Notes: a model not told the origin generated them from the sequence alone. 64,000 nucleotides of DNA from Sporosarcina sp. PTS2304 (GCF_003351785.1 NZ_CP031230.1:1603501-1667500); one strand, 5' to 3'; shown: positions 1 through 9,666, counted from the first letter of the stretch. Numbers and translations are program-made.

Positions 1-41
1 TTTAGTTTACTAGAGTAAGTACTTTAAGGGGGTTTGGATAG

Positions 42-1019
42 ATGAAAAGCAAAATTATTTGGGGAGCATTTTTATGTTTTATCGCAAGTGCATCGTGGGG
101 TGCGATGTTTCCCGTTGCCAATAGCGCGTTTAACTCCATTGATCCGTTTTATTTCACATTAATCCGCTATGTATCCGTAACTGTTTTACTAGTTGTCTTA
201 TTATGGTGGAAAGAAGGAAAGCAAGCATTCCGTTTTGAGAAAAGAGCTTTGTCTCTTTGGTTTTTCGGAACTATGGCATTTGTTGTGTATAATTTATTCA
301 TCTTTTGGGGGCAAGATTTGATGGGTAAACCGGGTGTTATGGTCGCTTCTATTTCTGAAGCGATGATGCCGATGATTTCCATCGTCATTGTATGGATGAT
401 GACTCGACATAAGCCACACGGAGTAACATTAACATTTGTATTTACTGCATTTATCGGTGTTATGCTTGTCATTACAAAAGGAGATTTACGTACGTTTTTG
501 ACTGCGACAGATGATATCATTCCATCATTCTTAATCTTTTTGGCAGTGATTGGATGGGTAATTTATACAATGGGGGGCAATCATTTTAGTACGTGGTCCG
601 CACTTCGCTATTCTACTTTGAGTTGTTTACTCGGTACAGCAACTGCTTGTATCGTAGTAGCCGTTATTACGCTGACAGGTTATGTTTCTGTACCGACTGT
701 TGCTATTGTGCAGACTGTTACACCGCATATGTTGTTTATGATTATTTTCCCAGGTATCATTGCACTGCTCGGTTGGAATGTCGGTGTTCGTATTTTATCT
801 CCATTGAATGGGTTACTATTTATTAACTTTGTACCGGTAACCACATTAGTCATTTCATTTGCACAAGGCTATCAGTTAACAATATTTGATTATATTGGAA
901 CTGTATTTATTGTAAGTTCTCTTATCGGTAATAATATATTTTTACGTTTGCAGCAGAAACGTAAGGAAGAGGCTCGACAATATAAGAAACGTTCTATACA
1001 GCCAAGCATTTCCGCATAA
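42..1019 (+). CDS. EamA/DMT-family transporter
   Basis: A 325-residue, very hydrophobic protein with about ten predicted membrane segments in two similar halves, the length and layout of the drug/metabolite transporter (EamA, RhaT-like) superfamily. The N-terminus carries the typical 'ASWGAMFP' start of the first EamA repeat, and the C-terminus is a basic cytoplasmic tail rich in Lys/Arg. Members export amino acids, metabolites or drugs across the cytoplasmic membrane; the substrate cannot be read from the sequence. The ATG follows a G-rich ribosome site (AAGGGGG). It is convergent with the chemotaxis receptor downstream and shares a bidirectional terminator with it. Family assignment is secure, substrate unknown. 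Confidence 0.85.
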   Translation: MKSKIIWGAFLCFIASASWGAMFPVANSAFNSIDPFYFTLIRYVSVTVLLVVLLWWKEGKQAFRFEKRALSLWFFGTMAFVVYNLFIFWGQDLMGKPGVMVASISEAMMPMISIVIVWMMTRHKPHGVTLTFVFTAFIGVMLVITKGDLRTFLTATDDIIPSFLIFLAVIGWVIYTMGGNHFSTWSALRYSTLSCLLGTATACIVVAVITLTGYVSVPTVAIVQTVTPHMLFMIIFPGIIALLGWNVGVRILSPLNGLLFINFVPVTTLVISFAQGYQLTIFDYIGTVFIVSSLIGNNIFLRLQQKRKEEARQYKKRSIQPSISA

Positions 1020-1027
1020 ATTATAAA

Positions 1028-1061
1028 AAAACAGTTTACGCCCATTCGCGTAAACTGTTTT
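1028..1061. terminator. bidirectional intrinsic terminator
   Basis: Perfect 14-bp inverted repeat (AAAACAGTTTACGC / GCGTAAACTGTTTT) with a 6-nt loop, A-run on one side and T-run on the other, lying between two convergent genes (transporter and chemotaxis receptor). Confidence 0.9.
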
Positions 1062-1068
1062 TGTGCTG

Positions 1069-2685
1069 TTAAAATATGAATCGATGGACTATTTTATTAA
1101 GCGTAGCGGCTTGGTCTGTCAATCTCACCGCATCACTCGCTAAGTGTTGTATGCTTTCGACTTGCTCATCCATATCAGCCACAGTCTCTGTAACGCTTTC
1201 TGTGAAACGTTCCGATATGTTTGTAATTTGTTCAAGTATCTGTTCAATTTGCTCCCCATCTTTAATCATGGCTGCTGCATGGCGGCTATTGCTGCTAACT
1301 GCGGCCTTAGTATCTATGACTGCTTCGTTCATCTGATGGATGGATTGCCCTGCAATTTTCACAATTTCTACACCTTCTTGAATCGTGTCAGTGTTTGATT
1401 CAACTTGTTGTACAGCAATTTTCACTTCATTATTCGTGTGTTCAAGTGTACGTACGACATCGTTTGCAAAGTTATTCGTTTCTTCTGCCAGTTTACGCAC
1501 TTCATTCGCTACGACAGAAAATCCACTGCCCGCCTCACCTGCTCGTGCTGCTTCAATGGAGGCGTTAAGTGCCAATAAATTTGTTTGTTCTGCAATTTTT
1601 GTAATTAATGATACTTTTTGAATGACTTGATTAATATCATCTGCGACTCGCATAATTTTTTGCGAAGACATATGGACTGCATCATCAATTTGCTGCATTT
1701 TCAACTCTGATTCTTCAATCGCTGCGGTTCCTTCTGCAGCAGCTACAGATGCATTTTCTGAGGTTGACAATGTTTGTTGAATACGTTCTTCCATTTCACG
1801 AATTCCTTGCATCATCGTCTGCACCATAGCGTTTGCCGACTGCAACGAGGAAAGTTGTTGTTCTGTGCCACTTTGAAAATTTTGCATTGTCACACCATAT
1901 TCAGTAAAAACGTTTGATAAACGCTTCGCTTCTTCCGCTTGATCTTCGCTTATTTGATCCACAACACTCGACGACTGATCTAGTTCTTTTACGATATTTT
2001 TTGTGCCAATGACAATTTTATTAATTTCAAAACCAATTTGATTAAATTCTGAGCGAGAACGTTCGGTTACTTCCGCTGTCAAATTACCAGCGGATATTCT
2101 ACGGGTAACTCTACGCCATGAACGGATTCCTCTCATAACTATACGGTAAAATGTGCCGATTGATATAGCAGATAGAATTAGTGAAACGAGAGATAATACG
2201 ACTGCTTGATTAACTGGTAAATTGAATAAAAAAGCGAGCCAGGCCATCACCAATCCCGGTAAAATAATAGCAGCTGTCATGCCAATGTATATATTTTTTT
2301 GATGTTTAATCCGGCCTAAACGCAGAGTAAAGCGCTTACTATTTCTTTTCATAATAGGCGCAGAGGCATCGATTATTTGCTCTCCGGATTGTCGCTCATA
2401 GAGTTGGAGTAGTGGTTGATCAGTGTTCGCTGCTTGCAAACCGATCGGATCGGAAAATACGGTACCTTCCCAAAGCCGATTAGTATGAATATAACTACGT
2501 CCGGTCTCATCCACAATAACGAAATACTCATCGTCTTGAAGTTCATCGTCTAATATTTGATGTAATCGCTTGTAATTATTATGGAAAGATTGTTCATTTT
2601 CCACCAGGGACTGAATACGTTTTGTTACTTCCTCGACTTTCGTAAGCGCGCTTCTTGCAGACGGTGTCCGTAAGAGTTTCTCCAT
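1069..2685 (-). CDS. methyl-accepting chemotaxis protein with central membrane hairpin
   Basis: Chemoreceptor of 538 residues. The C-terminal signalling domain is unmistakable: the hairpin tip '[16 protein letters not shown]' lies near residue 375, flanked by long coiled-coil helices with Gln/Glu-rich methylation-type segments. Two membrane segments sit close together at about residues 132-154 and 159-181, followed by a HAMP-like linker (about 183-235). The N-terminal ~130 residues precede both membrane segments and contain a Cache/PAS-like stretch ('[14 protein letters not shown]'), so the sensor probably faces the cytoplasm, unlike classical receptors with an extracellular sensor. It would control the CheA/CheW kinase complex; the ligand is unknown. 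It is a single gene with its own downstream terminator. Confidence 0.93.
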   Translation of the reverse strand: MEKLLRTPSARSALTKVEEVTKRIQSLVENEQSFHNNYKRLHQILDDELQDDEYFVIVDETGRSYIHTNRLWEGTVFSDPIGLQAANTDQPLLQLYERQSGEQIIDASAPIMKRNSKRFTLRLGRIKHQKNIYIGMTAAIILPGLVMAWLAFLFNLPVNQAVVLSLVSLILSAISIGTFYRIVMRGIRSWRRVTRRISAGNLTAEVTERSRSEFNQIGFEINKIVIGTKNIVKELDQSSSVVDQISEDQAEEAKRLSNVFTEYGVTMQNFQSGTEQQLSSLQSANAMVQTMMQGIREMEERIQQTLSTSENASVAAAEGTAAIEESELKMQQIDDAVHMSSQKIMRVADDINQVIQKVSLITKIAEQTNLLALNASIEAARAGEAGSGFSVVANEVRKLAEETNNFANDVVRTLEHTNNEVKIAVQQVESNTDTIQEGVEIVKIAGQSIHQMNEAVIDTKAAVSSNSRHAAAMIKDGEQIEQILEQITNISERFTESVTETVADMDEQVESIQHLASDAVRLTDQAATLNKIVHRFIF

Positions 2686-2768
2686 TGACGTTCCCCCATT
2701 CAGTGCTTATATCCTATACAGAGACTATATCACATACTATGATAAAGGTCACAATTGTTTTACGTTCT

Positions 2769-3137
2769 TTATTGTGCATGTTCGGGTATTAATAGAACTG
2801 GACATTTCGCCAACTGAACTACGTGCTTGCTGACACTGCCTATAGCTTCAGCTTTCCCTTTCCCTATAGCCATCGTGATATAGCGGATTTCTTTGTCGTT
2901 TGACTCCGCAATAATTTCCATGGCAGGTATTCCGATACGGACTTTTGCAGAGTATTTTACGTCTTGTCCTTGGAGCATAAATCCTCCTTTTTTTATAGTC
3001 GGCAGTCCTAGTTCTTGGAGCGACGGCTGGATGTTTAAGAGTACAATTTCATCATTGAATAGTTTTGCGAGCTCAATGGCATGGTGGATTACTTTGAATC
3101 CAGCATTTGATCCGTCTAAAGGTACGATAATTTTCAT
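2769..3137 (-). CDS. universal stress protein (UspA family)
   Basis: Small Usp-domain protein of 122 residues beginning 'MKIIVPLDGSNAG' and ending 'AKCPVLLIPE', the hallmark first and last beta-strands of the Usp fold. Near the end 'GSVSKHVVQLAKCPVLL' resembles the ATP-binding G-x9-G(S/T) region of ATP-binding Usps, but the canonical G-2x-G-9x pattern is degenerate. The start at 3137 is preferred over the ATG six bases upstream because GGGAG lies 8 nt before it. Cytoplasmic, role in stress adaptation inferred from family only. It stands alone between the chemoreceptor and a repeat-filled gap. Confidence 0.85.
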   Translation of the reverse strand: MKIIVPLDGSNAGFKVIHHAIELAKLFNDEIVLLNIQPSLQELGLPTIKKGGFMLQGQDVKYSAKVRIGIPAMEIIAESNDKEIRYITMAIGKGKAEAIGSVSKHVVQLAKCPVLLIPEHAQ

Positions 3138-3289
3138 TGTCATGTCTCCCTAATTTATATAGTTATTTACACAGCTTTTTTCTGACTGACTTGGTAGGTT
3201 ACTTTAATTGTACAACATGAGCTTGTATCATTACATACCCTTGTTGTGTGGGTTTTCTAACGTAGAAAAACACATTGGCGTTTAAACGT

Positions 3290-3440
3290 GAATCGACATT
3301 GTTTTGGATTCTAGAGTTAGTGAGGGTTCAGCTTTCTGTAGTCGCTTCGGCTAATCACGCAGTGACTTCAGTGAACCGATCATCTTCTAAATTCAGAAAC
3401 GTCACCAACTATTCTTGCACTCCCCCAGCCTATTCAAACT
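3290..3440. repeat. dispersed intergenic repeat, composite copy
   Basis: The 400-bp gap before the lipoprotein gene holds a sequence whose first half (from 'TAGAGTTAGTGAGGGTTC') matches the units at 11,830-12,050 and whose second half ('CGCAGTGAC...GAACCGATCA...AAATTCAGAAACG') matches the 208-bp tandem units at 12,188-13,851. It therefore looks like a complete single copy of the element of which those arrays hold parts. No reading frame of note. Confidence 0.7.
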
Positions 3441-3475
3441 ACATATATTAGGAAACATGCGTACTTGCATGTTAT

Positions 3476-3504
3476 TTGATTTGAACTTTATAGTATTCTA
3501 TACT
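3476..3504 (+). promoter_or_regulatory. sigma-A type promoter of the lipoprotein gene
   Basis: TTGATT (3476-3481) and TATACT (3499-3504) separated by 17 bp, about 40 bp upstream of the lipoprotein start, which itself has a GAGGAG ribosome site. Confidence 0.65.
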
Positions 3505-3543
3505 GTGTACACAAAGAAATACTAACTAGAGGAGTGACATATA

Positions 3544-3987
3544 ATGAAGAAATGGTGGATTGTACCGGCAGCAGCAATATTTCTTGCGGCTTGCGGTAAC
3601 GATAATGCAACTAAACCAACAGAAGACGATGATATTTCGGTGGACATGATCGAACCCGAAGAGCAACCTGAAGAACAAATGGAGGCTACAGAAGAACCTG
3701 CATCTACCGTTGAAGAGGAGGCAACAGACGAGGAAACCACTGAAGCACAACCTACACCATCTGTTGACGAATTGTCGACGTACGAAGAATCAGCTGTATT
3801 AGCAGAACACATACCAGTAGATACGCTAAAATCACATGTAGAGACTGACAATCCCGGCACTCGAGTCATCTTATTCGAAGATGAAAGTGGAAAAAAAGTA
3901 TACAAAAGCGTTTTCGTTAAGCATGACCAACACGTAAAGATTATTGATTTAAACGATGATATCTTAGTATATGAAGGTCACCTATAA
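3544..3987 (+). CDS. acidic lipoprotein of unknown function
   Basis: 147 residues with a lipoprotein signal peptide: basic start 'MKKWW', hydrophobic core, lipobox L-A-A-C with the lipidated Cys at residue 17. The mature protein starts with about 70 low-complexity residues very rich in Glu, Asp and Thr, likely an unstructured spacer through the cell wall, followed by a more ordered C-terminal ~60 residues ('GTRVILFEDESGKKVYKSVF') that could form a small beta-rich domain. A good promoter and a GAGGAG ribosome site precede it. No family recognised; extracytoplasmic, membrane-anchored by inference. Confidence 0.8.
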   Translation: MKKWWIVPAAAIFLAACGNDNATKPTEDDDISVDMIEPEEQPEEQMEATEEPASTVEEEATDEETTEAQPTPSVDELSTYEESAVLAEHIPVDTLKSHVETDNPGTRVILFEDESGKKVYKSVFVKHDQHVKIIDLNDDILVYEGHL

Positions 3988-4079
3988 AAACTAAACAAAG
4001 AGGCTGTCCAGGAAGTCAGTATCGTCTGATTTTATGTGGCGGTTTCTTTCTTGTTCGAAAGGCTTATTTGTCATTTTGC

Positions 4080-4440
4080 ATAGGGTAGTTATATATGCTG
4101 ATGGTTTGTGAAGGTTTGAGACTGAGCGGTTGTGAGAGATATAAGGGATGTCGTTACGTTGCGTTTCAGCCGGACGCGTTCAGAAGGGTTCGCGGTGAAC
4201 CAACCAGTCGCTTTGCTCCTTTGGTTGTTTCGCTTGTCGACCTGATCCTTCCTGAGTCGCCGGCTTGCACTACACCGCACTCTTCAGCTTTCTTTAGGAG
4301 AGAGATTGTAACCTCTGGATTGTTAGTTCTAGATGGTTGGGATTCAACGGATTAGTGATGGGAGACGTTAGGTATTTCGTTACGTTGCGGGTTACGCCTG
4401 TCAATGCAAAATATGCTCCTTCTCGCTGCGCTCCACTCGC
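4080..4440. repeat. dispersed GC-richer intergenic repeat (type C)
   Basis: Much of the 890-bp gap 3988-4878 is repeat. This part contains 'CCGGACGCGTTCAG', 'GCGGTGAACCA', 'GAGTCGCCGGCTTG' and 'GGATTCAACGGAT', all found again in the copy at about 25,790-26,130. Short open frames in it have no ribosome site and are not called. The sequence 'TGTCCAGGAAGTCAG' just upstream resembles half of a long terminator seen elsewhere in the window. Confidence 0.65.
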
Positions 4441-4556
4441 AAAAGCCGGACTTAGTATGTGCAAAACAGGTTGATAACTCTTTGTATGTGGTGAAAATTA
4501 CGTAGGCTTGCTTGATACGATGTGTTCATTTTTAAAGGTTGTAAGAAGCATTGTAC

Positions 4557-4818
4557 AGGAGAAGTAACTTACCCTCCCTCAATTTCTGGACGAACCCAAA
4601 CTGACATGCGGATACAACCTCAAGGATTCTCCCGGAAGAACCGGCGACTCCTGGAGGATCAAGGTGACAGGCATAATCGCCAACGCACTTCAGGCGAGTC
4701 CGCCCCGCTCCCTCAGGAAAGCGTCCGATTTCTCTCGGGAGAATCCTAACACGTACACTCATTTTCTGCCCGTCAAAGGAGAAGTAACTTACCCTCCCTC
4801 AATATCTGGACGGACCTT
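4557..4818. repeat. dispersed repeat (type A, inverted) flanked by direct repeats
   Basis: The core (about 4617-4765) is the reverse complement of the tandem type-A units at 22,721-23,150, sharing for example 'GATTCTCCCGGAAGAACCGG' and 'CTCAGGAAAGCGTCCGATTT'. It is bracketed by near-identical direct repeats of roughly 35 bp, beginning 'GGAGAAGTAACTTACCCTCC' at 4558 and again at 4780 (222 bp apart), so the segment looks like one and a fraction tandem units. No gene seen here. Confidence 0.75.
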
Positions 4819-4878
4819 TGTTTTATAATAGATTGCTCGATAGTAACGTGCAAATGTATCGTACTTCCCTACTCTCAA

Positions 4879-6420
4879 TCAGTTAAGGAATCTTCTAGCC
4901 CCTGCATATTCTGTGTTATAAGGTTCTGTTGTCATTGGAATAATTTCAACGGTGCGCTTCGGATTAGGCGCGTGGATCATTTGACCTTTGCCAACGTACA
5001 TTCCTACATGATGGACAGTTCCTTTTCCTTTATTGTACGCAAAGAATAGTAAATCACCTGGCCGTAAATCATTTTTTACTACTTTGATGCCTGAAGTAGC
5101 TTGCACGGATGCATCGCGTGGCAAGTCAATGCCGTGGTGGCGATAGACAGAATATGTGAAACCTGAACAATCTAGTCCAAATCCTGAAGTACCCGCCCAA
5201 AGATAAGACAGACCATCGAAGATTTTTGCAGTTTCAAGTATTTCATGAGTGGTTGGTTTTTTAATGCCTTTTTTGAAATCAACACGTTTCGCTACAGATT
5301 TATCAATATATTTCACACCGTCTGATGGAGTTTGTACTGCGAAACGGCCTGCCTTTTCTCCTACAATCGGTAATGTCGTATTGAAACTGATCGTGCGAAA
5401 CAGCTTTTCACCTTTCGGATCATTTGTCAGTTTAGCAGTTCTTTCCGTTATCATCGCATTGTCGCACGTTGTATAGTTTGGATAAACAGTAGTTAAATGA
5501 TTTTTCGGCAACCAGCCAGGATAGCCTTCTTTATGTTTCGGTGAATGTTGATCGATTACGGCTACTTGAACCCATTCGCCTGCTGTCTGTAATATCTTTA
5601 CCGTTTGGCCATAGAGCGCTTGTGTCTCAAGCTTGCCAACTAGCCATTGCTTTTCTTTTACGTTCATTACAGCTATCCATTTCGTAATATCCGGAGTTTT
5701 TGCTGTTGAAAAGGCATCTACCGTTCTTTGAAGTCCCGGCTGTTTCCATAAGGTTGTAACAGGTACATTGACAACCTGCTGCGCTTGGTTATCTCCTATA
5801 TAACATGCTGGTGTTTCTCTAAAATCCGATTCCAGAATACGTGCGAGAAATGTTGCGAAATGTCCTCTCGTTAAGGAGGCATTGGGTTTAAATGTATTGT
5901 CCAAATAGCCCGTTGTAATAGATCGGACAGCTAATGTCTGAATATCTTGTAATGCCCAATAAGATGCGGGTACATCGCGGAATCGGTAAGTGGATGTGCC
6001 TGTTAAATCGAATGCCCGAACAAAGACTGCAGCCATTTGTCCACGTTTTAAATAACTGTTTGGAAGAAATTCTTTATTGGCATTTCCCATAAAGATCCCT
6101 TCATCGACCATAGTTGCGATTAGCGAGTAGTGAGGATGGGAAGTCTTAACGTCTGCCAGTTTAGCATCTGGTCTATTAGTCATAGGCAACTTCAAAGCGC
6201 GCTGGATCATTTCTGAGGCTTCTAAACGAGTAATCGGCTCATTCACTCGAAACTTTTCATTTTTTTTCTCAGAAATAATTCCTTTTTGCACTAAGTACCG
6301 TATTTCAGCAGCTGACGTATGCTCATCGCTGACGTCTTGAAATACAGCTGCGGATGAATGACTTGGCCATACAGCCATAACAAATAGGATAGCCCATACT
6401 AGACTAAATACTTTTTTCAT
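4879..6420 (-). CDS. SLH-domain NlpC/P60 cell-wall endopeptidase
   Basis: Secreted 513-residue protein: signal peptide (about 1-24, ending near 'SHSSAA'), three S-layer homology repeats over about 27-200 ('FQDVSDEHTSAAEIRYLV', 'YKxDRGQMAAVFVRA'-type segments), a middle SH3-like region with W/V-rich strands, and a C-terminal NlpC/P60 domain (about 395-513). The domain shows the catalytic Cys in 'LDCSGF', the His in 'VHHVGMYVG' and the third polar residue His in 'MIHAP'. It should cleave stem-peptide bonds such as D-gamma-glutamyl-diaminopimelate while held to the wall polymer by the SLH domains. Single gene; role in wall turnover or cell separation is inferred. Confidence 0.9.
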   Translation of the reverse strand: MKKVFSLVWAILFVMAVWPSHSSAAVFQDVSDEHTSAAEIRYLVQKGIISEKKNEKFRVNEPITRLEASEMIQRALKLPMTNRPDAKLADVKTSHPHYSLIATMVDEGIFMGNANKEFLPNSYLKRGQMAAVFVRAFDLTGTSTYRFRDVPASYWALQDIQTLAVRSITTGYLDNTFKPNASLTRGHFATFLARILESDFRETPACYIGDNQAQQVVNVPVTTLWKQPGLQRTVDAFSTAKTPDITKWIAVMNVKEKQWLVGKLETQALYGQTVKILQTAGEWVQVAVIDQHSPKHKEGYPGWLPKNHLTTVYPNYTTCDNAMITERTAKLTNDPKGEKLFRTISFNTTLPIVGEKAGRFAVQTPSDGVKYIDKSVAKRVDFKKGIKKPTTHEILETAKIFDGLSYLWAGTSGFGLDCSGFTYSVYRHHGIDLPRDASVQATSGIKVVKNDLRPGDLLFFAYNKGKGTVHHVGMYVGKGQMIHAPNPKRTVEIIPMTTEPYNTEYAGARRFLN

Positions 6421-6498
6421 CTATAAAACACTTCCATTCTATTAAATTTCCTTAGACCCACTATACCCTTTAGTATGATTCATTGTATAGAAGCAAAA

Positions 6499-6529
6499 AA
6501 AGAATTCTCTTGAAATAAGAGAATTCTTT
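6499..6529 (-). terminator. terminator of the arg operon
   Basis: Perfect 13-bp stem (AAAGAATTCTCTT / AAGAGAATTCTTT, loop 5 nt) followed, reading the minus strand, by a run of T; lies 45 bp past the end of argD. Confidence 0.85.
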
Positions 6530-6573
6530 CTTACTGAATAGCAGCTCACAGTCTGCTTTAATTCAAGTCTTTA

Positions 6574-7704
6574 TCAAAGTAAGATTTTTTTTAGTATAGC
6601 TACTGCTTGATCAATCTCATCGGTTGAAACGGTCAGTGGAGGCAATAGTCGGATAACATTTGTCCCAGCTGGCACTACTAATAAGCCTTGCTGTTCTGCT
6701 TCTTGAATGATCGGACCGACTTGTTCATTTGTATGAATCCCTACTAATAGACCGTTACCACGAAGTGAAAATTTATCGGCAGGCAAAACTTCTTGGAGTT
6801 GTGCTTTTAAATAAGCTGATTGTTTTTGCACATTTTCTAAAAAATCCGCTTCAAATATATGGTCAATTACTGTTTGCGCCACAGCAACCGCAAGTGGATT
6901 TCCACCGAATGTTGTACCGTGAGAACCAGGTCCAAATGTTTCAAATAATCCTTCACCCGCGAGGATCGCCCCAATTGGAAAGCCCCCACCCAAACCTTTA
7001 GCTAATGAAATAATATCTGGTTTTAATACTGTTTGCTCGTAAGCATAGCGCGTTCCTGTTCGACCAATGCCTGTTTGTACTTCGTCAATTATTAGTAAAA
7101 TACCGAATTGTTGACAGACATCCATTACGGTCTGTGCAAATGCAGGCTCAATAGAATTCACTCCACCTTCTGCCTGAATCACTTCTAGCATAATTGCTGC
7201 AACATTTTCATTAGCAGCATTTTTTAATGCATCGATGTCATTAAAAGGTAAAGCTTCGAAACTTTGAAGCATTGGACCGAATCCTTCTTGAATCTTCTCT
7301 TGCCCTGTCGCCGCCATTGCCCCGAATGTTCTACCGTGAAAAGATTGCTTGAATGTTAAGATGTGGTGTTTACCTGAATGTTTTCTTGCCAGTTTAATAG
7401 CTGCCTCATTTGCTTCGGCACCACTATTACAAAATAGTGCATAGGCAAGATCAGTGTTTTTCGTTAACGATTCAGCTAATTTCTCTTGTTCAGGACTTGC
7501 GAATAAATTTGAGACATGCCACAGTTTTTCACTTTGCTGCTGTAACGCACTGACGATAGCAGGATGTGCATGACCTAAACTAACAACTGCTATACCACTC
7601 GTAAAGTCCAAGTAGTCTTTGCCTGAATCGTCTGTTACGATCGTACCTTGTCCTTTGACAAGGTGAATTGCACGTCTCGCATAGTTGTTAAACAAAGAAG
7701 TCAC
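6574..7704 (-). CDS. argD: acetylornithine aminotransferase
   Basis: PLP-dependent class III aminotransferase of 376 residues, fourth arginine step: N-acetylglutamate semialdehyde plus glutamate to N-acetylornithine. Visible are the cofactor Asp in 'LIIDEVQTGIGRTG' (about D207), the Schiff-base Lys in 'SLAKGLGGGFPIGA' (about K236), the phosphate-binding 'NSGAEANE', and 'HGTTFGGNPLA' near the C-terminus. It is a little shorter than many family members but complete. Its ATG overlaps the argB stop by 4 bp, implying translational coupling as last gene of argCJBD. The close relative ornithine aminotransferase is excluded by context. Confidence 0.95.
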   Translation of the reverse strand: MTSLFNNYARRAIHLVKGQGTIVTDDSGKDYLDFTSGIAVVSLGHAHPAIVSALQQQSEKLWHVSNLFASPEQEKLAESLTKNTDLAYALFCNSGAEANEAAIKLARKHSGKHHILTFKQSFHGRTFGAMAATGQEKIQEGFGPMLQSFEALPFNDIDALKNAANENVAAIMLEVIQAEGGVNSIEPAFAQTVMDVCQQFGILLIIDEVQTGIGRTGTRYAYEQTVLKPDIISLAKGLGGGFPIGAILAGEGLFETFGPGSHGTTFGGNPLAVAVAQTVIDHIFEADFLENVQKQSAYLKAQLQEVLPADKFSLRGNGLLVGIHTNEQVGPIIQEAEQQGLLVVPAGTNVIRLLPPLTVSTDEIDQAVAILKKILL

Positions 7705-8480
7705 ACGATTGCCCCCTCATTGGTAATAACTGTTCCAGTAAGTTGCTGACCGACAATTTGTACAGAAGGAATACCCGCTTTCAAACAATCGATAGCCGCT
7801 TGTACTTTAGGAATCATTCCACCATAAATATCTTCCGTTTCAATCCAATGATTAATGTCAGTTGTTACGACTTGTGCTTGTGGAACATCTTTTATTTTAA
7901 TTCCTGGTGTATCCGTTACAAGAAGTAGACTTTCCGCTGCTACAGCTAATGCAATATGACTCGCTACTGTATCAGCGTTGACATTTAGTGGTTCGCCTTC
8001 TATTGTCGCACCAATACAAGAGACTACTGGTATGATATTTGCATCCAGCAATGTGTCAAGAATGTCTGTTTGAACATGCGTAATTTCACCTACATAGCCA
8101 TATGTTTCAAAATCTAATAGATCACAAGTAAATAGGTTGGCATCAAATCCACTAAGACCGATCGTTTTTACGCCTTCACGATTAAATCGATGAACGAGCG
8201 AAGGATTGACTTGACCAATTAAAATAGATTGAACTACACTAATAGCTTCAGCAGACGTAACGCGAAATCCATTGACTACAGATGAAGTAATCCCACGGTC
8301 TGCTAATTCCTGATTAATATTCGGACCTCCGCCATGAACAATGATTAATTGAACACCTTGTTGTTGCAATTCTTTTACCCGATTAAAAAATGATTCACTT
8401 AATTCGTCAAGCATACTGCCGCCTAGTTTGATTACCTGCCGTTTACGTACGGTAGGTTGCATTGATTTGGACGTAGTCAT
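7701..8480 (-). CDS. argB: acetylglutamate kinase
   Basis: Amino-acid kinase of 259 residues phosphorylating N-acetylglutamate. It has the glycine-rich phosphate loop ('IKLGGSMLDEL'), the substrate loop 'IVHGGGPNINQEL', and the ADP-binding 'LLLVTDTPGIK'. The length is that of the short, arginine-insensitive type found in organisms that recycle acetyl groups through ArgJ, which agrees with argJ next door. The chosen start overlaps the argJ end by 38 bp and has a distant GGGGGTG ahead; an internal ATG at 8462 has no ribosome site. Confidence 0.95.
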   Translation of the reverse strand: MTTSKSMQPTVRKRQVIKLGGSMLDELSESFFNRVKELQQQGVQLIIVHGGGPNINQELADRGITSSVVNGFRVTSAEAISVVQSILIGQVNPSLVHRFNREGVKTIGLSGFDANLFTCDLLDFETYGYVGEITHVQTDILDTLLDANIIPVVSCIGATIEGEPLNVNADTVASHIALAVAAESLLLVTDTPGIKIKDVPQAQVVTTDINHWIETEDIYGGMIPKVQAAIDCLKAGIPSVQIVGQQLTGTVITNEGAIV

Positions 8481-9666
8481 AAGTCAGATCGCACCCCCAT
8501 GCTGTTCCTTTACCAGTTCCCTGATTGAGTTCAACTAAAAACTTCACTTCATGTTGTTTTAAATAGATTAGTAATTTCTCTTCTGAAAACGGAATTGGTT
8601 CCCCTGCATCCACGACGAGCGTATTACCAATATAGATTTTGATAGCCTCAGGATCGATTGTTGCCCCGCTATATCCTACAGCTGCGATGATTCTCCCCCA
8701 GTTCGCATCACATCCAAATACAGCTGTTTTTACAAGTGGTGATCCAACGACAGATTTAGCAATTTTACGTGCTTCTTCGTTCGAAACTGCACCTGTTACT
8801 GTCGTTTCGATTAATTTTGTAGCGCCTTCACCATCTTTTGCGATCATTTTCGCCAAGTCTTGTGCTACCGCATGCAATGAATTAACGAAAGACTGCCAAT
8901 CCGGATGATCAGGAGTTAACGTTTTGTTTCCTGCTAAACCATTTGCCATTACGAGTACCATGTCGTTAGTAGATGTATCACCATCCACTGTAATGGAGTT
9001 AAATGTCACATCTGTAATTCCCTTTAATGCTTGTTGTAAATGCTCAGATTCAATATTTGCATCTGTCGTTATAAATCCAAGCATTGTCGCCATGTTCGGC
9101 TCGATCATACCTGAACCTTTTGCAACTCCTGCAATGACTACTTCACGATCATCCACGACTGTAGCATACGCTGTATTTTTTGTCACAGTATCTGTCGTCA
9201 AGATCGCTTGCGAGAATTGGATGGAACCTTCTAATGTGTCCATTGGCTTTAGTTTTTGAATACCTGTAAGCAAAGGCTCCATTTTCATCTGTTCCCCAAT
9301 GACTCCTGTTGAAGCGACACCTACGAGACTTTGATCAATTCCTAAATGGTCTGCTGTCTTTTGTTGCATAGTAAACGCGTCTTCCATACCTTGCTTCCCT
9401 GTACATGCATTGGCATTCCCGGAGTTAATAATGATTGCTTGCATCTTCTTTGTTTCATAGACTACTTTTTTCGTGACACTAAGCGGAGCCGCCTGGATCG
9501 CATTCGTTGTGAAGACACCCGCAACACTTGCCGGCACTTCGCTGACTAATAAAGCCAGATCATTCTTCTTATGTTTTAGTCCGCAGTGAATGCCGACCGC
9601 CTTAAAACCTTTTGGTGAGATAATATTTTTACGCGAGATGCGCTTCATGCTTTCGATGGTTTCCAT
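8443..9666 (-). CDS. argJ: bifunctional ornithine acetyltransferase / N-acetylglutamate synthase
   Basis: ArgJ, 407 residues, transfers acetyl from acetylornithine to glutamate and usually also makes acetylglutamate from acetyl-CoA. The precursor cleaves itself before the catalytic Thr in 'NMATML' (about T194); upstream 'KGSGMIEP' and the C-terminal 'GKGTAWGCDLTYDYV' are family signatures. The start at 9666 was chosen over an in-frame upstream ATG because GAGGGGAG lies 7 nt before it and conserved sequence begins soon after. Second gene of the operon, 40 bp after argC. Its presence makes the acetyl cycle economical, so a separate acetylglutamate synthase is not needed. Confidence 0.95.
   Translation of the reverse strand: METIESMKRISRKNIISPKGFKAVGIHCGLKHKKNDLALLVSEVPASVAGVFTTNAIQAAPLSVTKKVVYETKKMQAIIINSGNANACTGKQGMEDAFTMQQKTADHLGIDQSLVGVASTGVIGEQMKMEPLLTGIQKLKPMDTLEGSIQFSQAILTTDTVTKNTAYATVVDDREVVIAGVAKGSGMIEPNMATMLGFITTDANIESEHLQQALKGITDVTFNSITVDGDTSTNDMVLVMANGLAGNKTLTPDHPDWQSFVNSLHAVAQDLAKMIAKDGEGATKLIETTVTGAVSNEEARKIAKSVVGSPLVKTAVFGCDANWGRIIAAVGYSGATIDPEAIKIYIGNTLVVDAGEPIPFSEEKLLIYLKQHEVKFLVELNQGTGKGTAWGCDLTYDYVQINATYRT

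Noticed and set aside
4089..4762. Several 60-90-codon frames in the gap after the lipoprotein gene
   Set aside because: They lie within dispersed repeats, on both strands, without ribosome sites; the same peptides arise wherever the repeat occurs.
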